Assembly: GCF_015234585.1 (NCBI RefSeq)
Contig: NZ_JADFCM010000003.1
Coordinates: 1 to 55,498 of the forward strand
Source: Pseudalkalibacillus hwajinpoensis
GTDB lineage: Bacteria > Bacillota > Bacilli > Bacillales > Guptibacillaceae
Direction of reading: 5' to 3'
DNA length: 55,498 nucleotides
The notes under the pieces were generated by a model. That model saw only the letters and a program-made list of their open reading frames with translations, had not been told where the DNA came from and ran no database searches. Each line of letters begins with the position of its first letter. The stretch's first letter is position 1. This document shows, piece after piece, positions 33,566 through 42,182 of the stretch. The position numbers and the translations under genes are program-made.

Positions 33566-34608
33566 ATTTTAATTTCTCGCTTGTTTTGATAAAACGTGAA
33601 TGCAAGGGCACCAATCAGAATCGTACCCTTAATTATATCTTGAGCATAATAAGGAACATTCAACATTGTTAGACCATTTAAGAGAATTCCGATTAAGACA
33701 GCTCCAATGAACGTACCGAATGCATTTGGCTTTCCGGAACCGAGTACAGAATAACCAATTAGCGCAGCGGCAACGCCGTCCATAAGTAAAGGTGCACCAG
33801 CAGAAACCTGACCAGTTCCAATTCTTGAGGCAAGAACAATTCCAGCAATTCCGGCAAACAGTCCGCTAAGTACATAGGCGAGCGTACGATATCGTTGAAC
33901 CGCCACACCTGACAATCTTGCTGCTTCACGATTACTGCCTGTCATATAAAGTAATCGTCCCGCTCGTGTATAAGTGAGAAAAAGGTGAACGAGAATGACG
34001 CAAACAATCATAAAAATCGCTGGAAAAGGAACACCCGAGATTTCACCCTGGCCAATAAAAAGAAAAGATGGAATGAAACTGCCTGGGGCTGTTGTCCCGT
34101 CACTCATAGGCATATTGTTGTAAATGGAAAAACCTTTCGTATAAGTTAGTTGAATCCCATTCACGATATACATAACGGCTAGCGTTGCAAGAAGATCAGG
34201 GATTCTGATTTTAATTGTTATGAAGGCATTTATTAAGCCAATCAATACCCCGATCAGAATAGGAATGAGTAGAGCGACGAGAAGTTCTTGCCTATACCAG
34301 ACTAAGGCAGATGCGCTCGCAACAGTAGCGAGACTAACGGTTGAGCCAACAGATAAGTCAAAACCTCCAACAATTAATGTAAAGGTAACACCGAGTGCAA
34401 CGAGTGTCACAATTGAAATGGAGCGAAGGATATCTGCAAAGTTACTGTAAGTAAGAAAGCGATCGTTAAGAATAGTGAAGATGAGAATAAGTCCAACGAT
34501 GACGAGTAACGTACCATATTTGACGAAAAAGCTGATCACTTTATCCTTGCCTGGTGAGGCGAGCCCTTTTTGATTTTGTGTTTGTACGAGTTCAGCTGCT
34601 GATTTCAA
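33562..34608 (-). CDS. Ribose-type ABC permease, probable methylthioribose uptake
   Basis: A 348-residue RbsC-like permease with about nine to ten membrane segments and the family stretch TLIVGGFDLSVGSTVSLA. Last gene of a five-gene run mtnK-mtnA-SBP-ATPase-permease, overlapping the ATPase gene by 17 nt, with AGGAGG upstream. Homologous systems carry ribose, autoinducer-2 or other sugars; linkage to methylthioribose kinase makes methylthioribose the likely substrate (inference). Confidence 0.88.
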   Translation of the reverse strand: MKSAAELVQTQNQKGLASPGKDKVISFFVKYGTLLVIVGLILIFTILNDRFLTYSNFADILRSISIVTLVALGVTFTLIVGGFDLSVGSTVSLATVASASALVWYRQELLVALLIPILIGVLIGLINAFITIKIRIPDLLATLAVMYIVNGIQLTYTKGFSIYNNMPMSDGTTAPGSFIPSFLFIGQGEISGVPFPAIFMIVCVILVHLFLTYTRAGRLLYMTGSNREAARLSGVAVQRYRTLAYVLSGLFAGIAGIVLASRIGTGQVSAGAPLLMDGVAAALIGYSVLGSGKPNAFGTFIGAVLIGILLNGLTMLNVPYYAQDIIKGTILIGALAFTFYQNKREIKM

Positions 34609-36100
34609 TCTTCCTACCTCCTGTAGCTGCTTGCATAATGGCTTCCTCTGTCATCTCTTCACCTGTGAGCGTGGCGGTAATTTCGCCATCGTACATGACA
34701 AGGATTCTATCTGATAGATCAAGAAGCTCTTCGATTTCGCTGGAAAAATATAAAACCCCTTTTCCTTGATCGGCAAGCTCTTTTATTAGAGCTAACACTT
34801 CGGCTTTGGCTTCCACATCAATGCCTTTTGTTGGTTCATCAAAGAGAAATACTTTCTGATCATCGTATAACCATTTTCCGATAGCTGCTTTCTGTTGATT
34901 TCCGCCACTGAGATGATGGATCGGTTCTTTAGGTGAAGCTGCTTTAATGCCGAGCTGCGTTATTTGCCTAGATGAATAATCTTCCTCTTTTTTTCGATTA
35001 AGGAATCCTCTAAGCGAATGACGCCGTAGAGAAGGGAGCGTTAGGTTTTCTGATAATGAGAAATCGAGTAGAATACCCGATTTTCTTCGTTCTTCTGGTA
35101 CAAGACAAATGCCGGCTTTAATCGCATCAGCTGGAGAGCGAAAGCGGTATGTTTGGTTGTTAATGTGAACACATCCTCTTGTATGCTTTGTTGCTCCAAA
35201 GAGGGTTAATGCTGTTTCCGATTTTCCTGCACCCACAAGTCCTGCGATACCAATGATTTCACCATGATTCAATAAGAAATTCACTGTTTTTCCAGTTTCG
35301 GGAATAAAGAGATTCTCAGCCCGCATTAAAGCATGACTCGTGCTCTTTGTTTGACGGGGTTCTTTTTTTCTAAGGGTTGATCCAACCATACTGGTAATGA
35401 TCTCATCCGCTGAAACAGTTTTTGTTTCAGCGGAAAGATGAACTTTGCCGTCTCGTAAAATCGTAAAACGATCGCTTATTTCTTCTATTTCTGGCATGCG
35501 GTGAGAAATGTAAATCATCCCCACGCCTTTCTTCTTCAGTTTGTTAATAAGATGAAATAATAGCTTTGTTTCCTCTACACTAAGTGGAGCAGTTGGTTCA
35601 TCCAGGATCAAATATTGCGTCTCCTGTGCCATTGCTCGAGCAATTAGGATCATTTGTTTCTCTGAGAGTGAGCATTCGCAAGCCAGTTTATCAGGGGATA
35701 AGGTCATACCAAGAGAATTAAGTAAATCTCTTGTTCGTTGCCGTTCTTTTTTAGAAGAATAACGTTTGAAAGGTGATTTATTCATTGAGTCAGCCCAAAT
35801 ATTTTCAGAAACGGATAGGGTAGGAAACAAGGCCGTATCAACTTCTTGTACAACCATTCCGATTCCTGCTTTTTTTGCATCGGAAGGTGTATGAATCGGG
35901 AGAGGTTCTCCGTTAAGTAAAATAGAACCGCTGTCTCGTTCATAGTCTCCACAAACCATTTTCATAAGCGTGCTTTTACCAGCTCCATTCGTACCGAGCA
36001 GGGCGTGCACTTCGCCTGAACGAATCGTTAGGGAGACGTTTTTTAATACAGGGATATTTCCGAATGATTTAGAAATGTTTTGAATGGATAACTCACTCAT
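34592..36100 (-). CDS. Sugar ABC transporter ATPase with two nucleotide-binding domains
   Basis: A 502-residue RbsA-like ATPase with duplicated domains. Walker A GTNGAGKSTL (about residue 36) and GLVGAGKSET (about 290). The second signature LSGGNQQKAAIGKW is intact; the first is degenerate (CSLSEKQMIL), as is common in this family. DEPTAPLS and DEPTKGIDV are the two Walker B regions. It overlaps the binding-protein gene by 4 nt. Powers the transporter encoded beside mtnKA. Confidence 0.92.
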   Translation of the reverse strand: MSELSIQNISKSFGNIPVLKNVSLTIRSGEVHALLGTNGAGKSTLMKMVCGDYERDSGSILLNGEPLPIHTPSDAKKAGIGMVVQEVDTALFPTLSVSENIWADSMNKSPFKRYSSKKERQRTRDLLNSLGMTLSPDKLACECSLSEKQMILIARAMAQETQYLILDEPTAPLSVEETKLLFHLINKLKKKGVGMIYISHRMPEIEEISDRFTILRDGKVHLSAETKTVSADEIITSMVGSTLRKKEPRQTKSTSHALMRAENLFIPETGKTVNFLLNHGEIIGIAGLVGAGKSETALTLFGATKHTRGCVHINNQTYRFRSPADAIKAGICLVPEERRKSGILLDFSLSENLTLPSLRRHSLRGFLNRKKEEDYSSRQITQLGIKAASPKEPIHHLSGGNQQKAAIGKWLYDDQKVFLFDEPTKGIDVEAKAEVLALIKELADQGKGVLYFSSEIEELLDLSDRILVMYDGEITATLTGEEMTEEAIMQAATGGRKIEISS

Positions 36101-37230
36101 TTGCTATCATCCTGTTGCGTTAATTTCTCCATCCACGGAGAAATAGCTGCGTCAGAAGAACCCCAGTCATCGACGTAATTGCCTAATTCACTCATTGAAA
36201 TGGTTTCGTCTGGTAAATCAGATTGTTTTACAAGATGAGGATCAAGTGAGAAAATCTCAGGCGTTTCTTCTCCAGCAATTTTTTGATAAGCAAAACGTAC
36301 TTGAACACGTCCTACTTCCGCCGGATCAGTAGCAGCAGATGAAAGCCATGGGCTATTATCCTTTTGCATCATTTGGAGATCTTCGTCACTCATGTCGATG
36401 CCATAAACTTTGATTTCTTCTCGACCAGCTTGCTCAATGGCACGAGTAGCGCCTTTCGCAAATTCATCCCATGGGGCAAATACAGCATCAATATCTCCTT
36501 TGTTTGGATATTGCTTTAGAATAGTTTCCATTTGGGTTTGGGTATCAAGAGCTGTATTAGCACTCGCGGTCCCGAACTTAGCGATTTCATTGATTTCTGG
36601 ATAGCGTTCCTGGAAGGCCTCATAAATCGCATTTCGTCGCTCCATGGGCGCGAATCCTCCCACCCATACATAGACAATATTTCCTTCGCCATTTAAATCT
36701 TGAGCAAGCGTTTTTAATGTATTCCATGCAAGACTATAATCATCTTGATCAATAACTGTTACACCTGGCACGTTAATATCGCTATCAAACACAACGACAG
36801 GTATGCCTTTATCAACGGCTTTTTTCACTCCAGCTTCGAGTGCATCTGCTCGGCCATGATCAATTAAGATCGCATCGACTTTTTGGTTGATGGCTGTATC
36901 AAGGTGTGTAGCCATTTTGGAAAGGTCATTATCAGCATTATAAACTTGAACGCTTCCACCAAATTTTTCAACCTGATCTTCAACCCCTTTTACGTACTGG
37001 GAAGAAAATGTACCGAGGGATGCTTGCATAATCGCTGCTATTTTGATAGGTTTTTGAACTTCTTTTGGAATGTCTGAAGAAGTTTTAGACGCTTCTTCAC
37101 CTGTGTTTGAAGTTGTCTCACTAGATTCCGCTGTGCTTGCTTCTGGTGTACTTACGGCATCTTGCTCATTAGTACAAGCTGCAAGAACGATGAGAAGAAG
37201 AATGGATAAAATAAGTCCTAAGCGTTTCAT
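36097..37230 (-). CDS. Sugar-binding lipoprotein, probable methylthioribose receptor
   Basis: A 377-residue periplasmic-binding-protein type 1 (RbsB-like, Peripla_BP_4) lipoprotein. The lipoprotein signal ends in LAAC (Cys19), followed by a Ser/Thr/Glu-rich linker and two alpha/beta lobes. Residues such as DHGRADALEAGVKKAV and VYGIDMSDEDLQ fit sugar-binding members. It overlaps mtnA by 4 nt, so it belongs to the SAM-riboswitch operon. The ligand is probably methylthioribose (inference from context). Confidence 0.88.
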   Translation of the reverse strand: MKRLGLILSILLLIVLAACTNEQDAVSTPEASTAESSETTSNTGEEASKTSSDIPKEVQKPIKIAAIMQASLGTFSSQYVKGVEDQVEKFGGSVQVYNADNDLSKMATHLDTAINQKVDAILIDHGRADALEAGVKKAVDKGIPVVVFDSDINVPGVTVIDQDDYSLAWNTLKTLAQDLNGEGNIVYVWVGGFAPMERRNAIYEAFQERYPEINEIAKFGTASANTALDTQTQMETILKQYPNKGDIDAVFAPWDEFAKGATRAIEQAGREEIKVYGIDMSDEDLQMMQKDNSPWLSSAATDPAEVGRVQVRFAYQKIAGEETPEIFSLDPHLVKQSDLPDETISMSELGNYVDDWGSSDAAISPWMEKLTQQDDSK

Positions 37231-38291
37231 GAATGTACCTCCGTGTTTTTAGCGTGTGGCAAAGCAAGGTGAGCAAGGTTTTCAGCGTACGGTGTTCGAA
37301 CGATACCGTGCTCCGTAATGATTCCGCTGAGTAATTCATTTGGCGTCACATCAAAAGCAGGATTAAATACATCAATGTTTTCAGCTGCAACACGTTCACC
37401 TTTATAGTGCGTAATTTCTTTCGGATCTCGCTCCTCAATCGGTATCGCTTCTCCGTCAGGGATCGAGTAGTCAATTGTTGAGATGGGTGCAGCAACATAA
37501 AAAGGAACGTTGTATGCTTTTGCGATATGGGCAAGGCCGAGCGTACCAATCTTGTTAGCTGTATCACCATTTGCAGCAATCCGATCAGCACCGACTATAA
37601 CTGCAGCGATTTTCTTCGTTTTTAAAACGTGAGCTACCATACTGTCTGTAATAAGCGTAACGTCAATACCAGCACGCTCAAGCTCCCATGCGGTTAATCG
37701 AGAACCTTGTAGAACTGGTCTGGTTTCCGTCGCAATTGCGGAGACGGAGAGACCGTTTTCCTTTGCCAGGTGGAGAGGCGCAAGAGCAGTACCGTATTTT
37801 GCTGTTGCGATCCCACCTGCATTGCAATGTGTGAGGATGGTATCCCCATCATTTAATAGCTTCAGACCATGTTCTCCAATACGCTGACAGACAAGCTCAT
37901 CCTCTTTATGGATGGTAAGTGCTTCGTGCAGAATCGCTTCTTTCATTTTTTTCACTGTTGGTAAGGAAAAGCTAGCTCGGATGATGCGATCCATCGCCCA
38001 AGATAGATTTACTGCAGTGGGACGAGAGGATGCAAGATATTTCCCTTGGTTTACTAGCGCTGTCTTGAACGCTGTTGCTTCGTTTGTTTGAACATGCTGG
38101 CTCCAAAGAACTAGTCCATACGCGGCGGCGATTCCAATGGCTGGTGCTCCGCGGACGACAAGGGCAGAAATGCTATTCCAGACATCCTCGATTGCCGTTT
38201 GCTTAAGGTAGATCTCTTGATGTGGAAGCTGCCGTTGATCGAGCAGTAAGAGATGATCACCTTTCCATTGGAGTGATGAGATGACAGTCAT
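37227..38291 (-). CDS. mtnA: Methylthioribose-1-phosphate isomerase
   Basis: A 354-residue eIF2B-related isomerase converting 5-methylthioribose-1-phosphate to methylthioribulose-1-phosphate. Catalytic Cys156 lies in THCNAGG and Asp236 in GADRIAANGD, corresponding to Cys160 and Asp240 of B. subtilis MtnA. RGAPAIG is the phosphate-binding region. Its ATG directly abuts the mtnK stop (TAAATG), so translation is coupled. The gene overlaps the downstream binding-protein gene, tying transport to salvage. Confidence 0.95.
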   Translation of the reverse strand: MTVISSLQWKGDHLLLLDQRQLPHQEIYLKQTAIEDVWNSISALVVRGAPAIGIAAAYGLVLWSQHVQTNEATAFKTALVNQGKYLASSRPTAVNLSWAMDRIIRASFSLPTVKKMKEAILHEALTIHKEDELVCQRIGEHGLKLLNDGDTILTHCNAGGIATAKYGTALAPLHLAKENGLSVSAIATETRPVLQGSRLTAWELERAGIDVTLITDSMVAHVLKTKKIAAVIVGADRIAANGDTANKIGTLGLAHIAKAYNVPFYVAAPISTIDYSIPDGEAIPIEERDPKEITHYKGERVAAENIDVFNPAFDVTPNELLSGIITEHGIVRTPYAENLAHLALPHAKNTEVHS

Positions 38292-39503
38292 TTAAATGAC
38301 CTCCTTGATGGCTTTAATGTATTGTTCAATCGAAGTGATGTTTTTTCGGTCTAAAATGAGTTCTTTTCCAAGGCTAAGCGCTTTTTTTTCCACAGCGAGT
38401 TTTACTTTTGGATCAGTGATTGTCTCGATCTCTTCTACATGAGCAAGTCCAATCGTTCTTCGGATGATCTTACAGCCAGAAAATCCAATGCTATCGACAA
38501 AAATAGATTGTAGAAGAGCGTCTAGGTATCCTCTCGAATAACGATTATCTTCTGAGAGATTGTCGTCCCATAATGATCGGAAAGTAGATTCAAATACGTT
38601 CCAAACCTCAGTAGTGACGCCAAATAAATAAGCGAGGTATCCTTCTTTCTCTTCTTCTGACCTATGTGCCTCCTGCGACAGGATACTAAGCGCAATATTG
38701 GCGATAAAAGCACCGACATCAAAACCAGCTGGGCCATAGAAAGCAAATTCTGGATCGATTATTTTGGTTGAACTTTCCGTAACAAACAGGCTACCTGTAT
38801 GTAAGTCCCCATGTATCAAAGCTTCTCCTTTTGTTAAAAAAGAGTGTTTGAGGGAGGCAACTTCAGTGAGGAAATCGTCATCTTCCCACAGCGATTCAAC
38901 ATCTGCTCGAAGCTCTTCTGTAAAGGCATTACTTTCGGCATTGTAGAAAGGATCTGAAAATACGAGGCTTTCTGTTATGCCACATAAGTCTGGATTACTA
39001 AACCGTTTGGCAAGCTCTTTCTTATTTGCCGAACCAAGACCATAGTCAGAAGTGAAAAAGAGCGTATGAGCGAGGTAGGTACCGACGTTTCTTGCAAGTT
39101 CAGGATATATACGTCCTTCAATAAGTCCTTTGCGTAAAATAGTGTGCGTTGATAAATCTTCCATAACCGTTGCGGCTTTTTCAGAGTCATGCAAATAAAC
39201 GATCGGAGAAAATTCAGGAACGAGCGAGTGAGCTTGCTTGAGCGCCTCGCTTTCAATTCTGGACCGATCAAGTGTAAGCGGCCAGGATTCGCCAACAACT
39301 TTGGCATAAGGCAAGGCTTGTTTGACGATCCAGGATTGTCCGGTTTTCTTGTGTTGAACATGAAAGACATAATTTAAATTGCCATCGCCAATTTCCTTTA
39401 CGTGAACGGGAGCGGTGCGATCCAAAAGCTCGTGATGCTCTAAAAATTGCACAACGGTTTCTGTTGTAAACGGTGTGTACCCTGAAGTGATCTGAATACC
39501 CAT
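38292..39503 (-). CDS. mtnK: Methylthioribose kinase
   Basis: A 403-residue kinase of the aminoglycoside-phosphotransferase fold that phosphorylates 5-methylthioribose at C1. The Gly-rich loop GDGNLNYVF lies near residue 40; the catalytic loop HGDLHTGS is at 231-238; the metal-binding DPEFAFYGPAGFD follows at about 250. ATG 39503 has AAAGGGGA upstream (the frame opens 6 codons earlier at a TTG within that site). First gene after the SAM riboswitch. Confidence 0.95.
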   Translation of the reverse strand: MGIQITSGYTPFTTETVVQFLEHHELLDRTAPVHVKEIGDGNLNYVFHVQHKKTGQSWIVKQALPYAKVVGESWPLTLDRSRIESEALKQAHSLVPEFSPIVYLHDSEKAATVMEDLSTHTILRKGLIEGRIYPELARNVGTYLAHTLFFTSDYGLGSANKKELAKRFSNPDLCGITESLVFSDPFYNAESNAFTEELRADVESLWEDDDFLTEVASLKHSFLTKGEALIHGDLHTGSLFVTESSTKIIDPEFAFYGPAGFDVGAFIANIALSILSQEAHRSEEEKEGYLAYLFGVTTEVWNVFESTFRSLWDDNLSEDNRYSRGYLDALLQSIFVDSIGFSGCKIIRRTIGLAHVEEIETITDPKVKLAVEKKALSLGKELILDRKNITSIEQYIKAIKEVI

Positions 39504-39565
39504 GTAAAAATCCCCTTTCAACTATTTATGGTTGATGTATTGCATGAACATTGGAATTTCGGCAT

Positions 39566-39598
39566 AAAAAAAGCCTCTTTCCGAAGAAAGAGGCTTGA
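39566..39598 (-). terminator. Expression-platform terminator of SAM riboswitch 1
   Basis: Minus strand: AAGCCTCTTTC, loop TTCG, GAAAGAGGCTT, followed by a T7 run, between the S-box aptamer and mtnK. Confidence 0.92.
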
Positions 39599-39617
39599 AG
39601 ATAGAGATACTTCACAC

Positions 39618-39754
39618 CTCTTATCTTCCAGAATGAATATCATCCTGTTGGAAGTAGCACCGTGCCATTTAAGTCATCGATTCATCTGAACTTAAAAATA
39701 GGTCGGTTGCTGGGCGTCATAGGGCCAAATCCCTCAGCCTGCTCTTGATAAGAG
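39618..39754 (-). ncRNA. SAM-I riboswitch (S-box) before mtnKA
   Basis: Minus strand: P1 CTCTTATC pairs with GATAAGAG. Inside lie the S-box blocks AGAGCAGGCTGAGGGA, GGCCCTATGACGCCCAGCAACC and CACGGTGCTA. One internal stem is longer than in the second S-box of this locus. SAM binding would favour the terminator and switch off mtnK, mtnA and the transporter. Confidence 0.96.
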
Positions 39755-39796
39755 AAAGTTTATGAAATTATTTTACAATTTTTTCGCTTGAAATGT

Positions 39797-39826
39797 ATGT
39801 TACAGAGAAAGGAACATGTTTGTCAA
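39797..39826 (-). promoter_or_regulatory. SigA promoter of the mtnK operon
   Basis: Minus strand: TTGACA (39826-39821), 18-nt spacer, TAACAT (39802-39797), just after the mtnU stop and before the S-box. Confidence 0.6.
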
Positions 39827-39840
39827 TAATATTTTGAATA

Positions 39841-40623
39841 TTATTTATAAATATCTGGACGTCGATCTTCAAAGATAGGAATGCGACTCCGGATTGATGA
39901 CATTTCCTCTTCGTCAATAGAACCTGTTAGAATAACTTCTTCTTCTCCTGCTTCTGCGATAATTGTTCCCCACGGATCAATGATCAAAGAGTGTCCTCCA
40001 AACGCATTTTCAGGATCTGCCCCGACACGATTACAAGCAATCACATAGCACTGATTTTCAATCGCGCGACTGATAAGTAATGCTCGCCAATGATCGGTGC
40101 GTTGCTTTGGCCATTCTGCTGGTACAAATAATACTTGGGCACCTTCAACTGCATGAAGGCGAAGCCACTCAGGAAAGCGAATATCATAACAAATGAACCC
40201 GGCACATGGGAGTTCTTCAAGTGTAAAATGACTTTTTTCATTTCCAGAAACGAGGAATTTCTCTTCATTCATCAAACGAAACAGGTGCGCTTTGCTATAC
40301 TCATGAACTAGCTGCCCATCTCGATTGAACACAAGCATGGTGTTCGTTACTTCGCTGTTATGATGCTTAGCGATGGAGCCCCCGACGATATTTACGTCGT
40401 TCTTTTTGGCGAGGCGAGATAGAAAAGCAATCGACTTTTCTGCATCAGTATCTCCAATTTCATCAAGGCGAGATAAATCATAACCTGTGGACCACAATTC
40501 TGGTAAAACGATGATATCCGGTTTGTCACTCACCGCCTTAGAAACAAGCTCTTCAACTTTAGAGAAATTCTTTTCTGGATTGCCAAAAGCAATATCAAAT
40601 TGCAACAGGGCAAGGTTTTTCAT
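39841..40623 (-). CDS. mtnU: Omega-amidase of methionine salvage (nitrilase superfamily)
   Basis: A 260-residue carbon-nitrogen hydrolase with the Glu-Lys-Cys triad: Glu42 in LPELWSTGYD, Lys111 in YSKAHLF and Cys145 in GFICYDIRFPEW. It hydrolyses 2-oxoglutaramate (and 2-oxosuccinamate) left by the glutamine-using aminotransferase MtnE, pulling that reaction forward. It diverges from mtnE over 108 nt, as ykrU and mtnE do in B. subtilis. Confidence 0.9.
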   Translation of the reverse strand: MKNLALLQFDIAFGNPEKNFSKVEELVSKAVSDKPDIIVLPELWSTGYDLSRLDEIGDTDAEKSIAFLSRLAKKNDVNIVGGSIAKHHNSEVTNTMLVFNRDGQLVHEYSKAHLFRLMNEEKFLVSGNEKSHFTLEELPCAGFICYDIRFPEWLRLHAVEGAQVLFVPAEWPKQRTDHWRALLISRAIENQCYVIACNRVGADPENAFGGHSLIIDPWGTIIAEAGEEEVILTGSIDEEEMSSIRSRIPIFEDRRPDIYK

Positions 40624-40731
40624 TGAGTTGTCCTCCTTACATGTTTAAAAATTGACCTTTACATGGTTGTGTATCCAAGATAACATAACTTATTAGAATT
40701 TCTCGAAAATTTTAACAGGATGTGATTCCAT

Positions 40732-41904
40732 TTGAAACAATTTCAAACTTCAGATGCACTTAAACGTTTACCAGAACAATTTTTTGCGAAGCTTGCTGGA
40801 AAAGTGAACCGTTATGTAGAGGCGGGATATGACATTATTAACCTTGGCCAAGGAAATCCTGACCAGCCGACGCCTGCGCATATTATCGAGTCTTTGCAGC
40901 AGGCTGCTGAAAATCCTACATACCACAAGTATCCGCCATTTAGGGGACAGCCCTTTCTGAAACAAGCCGCGGCTGATTTCTATAAGCGAGAGTTTGGTGT
41001 GGAGCTTGATCCAGAGAAAGAGGTAGCCGTCCTCTTTGGTGGGAAAGCGGGCCTTGTAGAAGTCAGTCAATGTTTGTTAAATAAAAGTGATGTGGCGCTC
41101 GTTCCGGATCCTGGATACCCTGATTATTGGTCTGGAGTTGCGATGGCTGAAGCGGATATGCAAATGATGCCGTTACTTGAAGAAAATGATTTTCTGCCAG
41201 ATTATAGCGCGATCCCTGAGAGTGCTCTCGCAAAAGCAAAGCTCATGTTCTTAAATTATCCAAACAATCCTACCGCTGCTGTAGCAACGAAAAGTTTTTT
41301 TGATGAAACGGTTAGGTTTGCGGATGTCAATGACATCTGTGTCGTTCATGATTTTGCTTATGGAGCAATCGGATTCGATGGAGAGCGTCCTCAAAGCTTT
41401 TTAGAAACAGAAGGTGCTAAAGATGTGGGGATTGAGATTTATACTCTTTCCAAAACGTATAATATGGCAGGGTGGCGTGTTGGGTTCGCTGTCGGAAACC
41501 CATCTGTAGTGGAAAGCATCAACCTGCTTCAGGATCATTTCTACGTTAGTTTGTTTAGTGCAGTGCAAGAAGCAGCTGCAGAAGCTTTACTAGGTTCACA
41601 GAAATGTGTTGAGGATCTTCGCCAAACGTATGAATCTAGACGGAATGTTTTGATACAGGGACTTCATGATATTGGCTGGGATGTAACCTCTCCTGCGGGA
41701 TCATTTTTTGCCTGGTTAAAAGTACCTGAATCATTTACTTCAGAGGGATTTGCGGACTATTTGCTTGAAAATGTTCAAATTGTTGTTGCGCCTGGGAACG
41801 GCTTTGGAGAGTATGGGGAAGGCTATGTGAGAGTAGGCTTATTAACTTCCGAAGAAAAACTCAGGGAGGCAGTTGAACGGATTAAATCCCTTCATCTCTT
41901 TTGA
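40732..41904 (+). CDS. mtnE: Methionine-salvage aminotransferase
   Basis: A 390-residue class I aminotransferase that converts 4-methylthio-2-oxobutanoate to methionine, preferably with glutamine as donor. The PLP lysine is Lys241 in YTLSKTYNMAGWRVGF; NYPNNPT and the Arg in GYVRVGLL fit the fold. The TTG start is weakly supported by ACAGGATGTG upstream. Position between mtnU and the mtnW operon gives the role. Confidence 0.92.
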   Translation: MKQFQTSDALKRLPEQFFAKLAGKVNRYVEAGYDIINLGQGNPDQPTPAHIIESLQQAAENPTYHKYPPFRGQPFLKQAAADFYKREFGVELDPEKEVAVLFGGKAGLVEVSQCLLNKSDVALVPDPGYPDYWSGVAMAEADMQMMPLLEENDFLPDYSAIPESALAKAKLMFLNYPNNPTAAVATKSFFDETVRFADVNDICVVHDFAYGAIGFDGERPQSFLETEGAKDVGIEIYTLSKTYNMAGWRVGFAVGNPSVVESINLLQDHFYVSLFSAVQEAAAEALLGSQKCVEDLRQTYESRRNVLIQGLHDIGWDVTSPAGSFFAWLKVPESFTSEGFADYLLENVQIVVAPGNGFGEYGEGYVRVGLLTSEEKLREAVERIKSLHLF

Positions 41905-41926
41905 TTCAGAAAAGTAAAAAAATAGA

Positions 41927-41955
41927 TTGACAGGATTTCCTACGTCTGGCATAAT
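41927..41955 (+). promoter_or_regulatory. SigA promoter of the mtnWXBD operon
   Basis: TTGACA (41927-41932), 17-nt spacer, CATAAT (41950-41955), about 30 nt before the S-box. Confidence 0.75.
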
Positions 41956-41987
41956 TCGAATCAATTACTTAAACGAATAGTTGCATA

Positions 41988-42097
41988 CTCTTATCCAGAG
42001 AGGTGGAGGGACGAGCCCTTTGAAGCCCGGCAACCGATTTTCAAGGTTACTTGAAGACACGGTGCTAATTCTCGCAGCAAAAGCTGGAAGATAAGAG
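41988..42097 (+). ncRNA. SAM-I riboswitch (S-box) before mtnWXBD
   Basis: P1 CTCTTATC (41988-41995) pairs with GATAAGAG (42090-42097). Conserved blocks CCAGAGAGGTGGAGGGA, GCCCGGCAACC and ACGGTGCTAATTC are present. GAGGAAGAG (42095-42103) can instead pair with CTCTTCCTC (42119-42127), an antiterminator competing with both P1 and the terminator. Confidence 0.97.
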
Positions 42098-42112
42098 GAA
42101 GAGCATGGTGAT

Positions 42113-42144
42113 AAAGACCTCTTCCTCGTGAAGGGGTCTTTTTT
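42113..42144 (+). terminator. Expression-platform terminator of SAM riboswitch 2
   Basis: AAAGACC with TTC forms the 5' arm; GAAGGGGTCTTT forms the 3' arm, ending in T-run, just before mtnW. Confidence 0.9.
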
Positions 42145-42182
42145 GTATGATCAAAGATTGAGAACTAGCGCGATGGAAAGGA

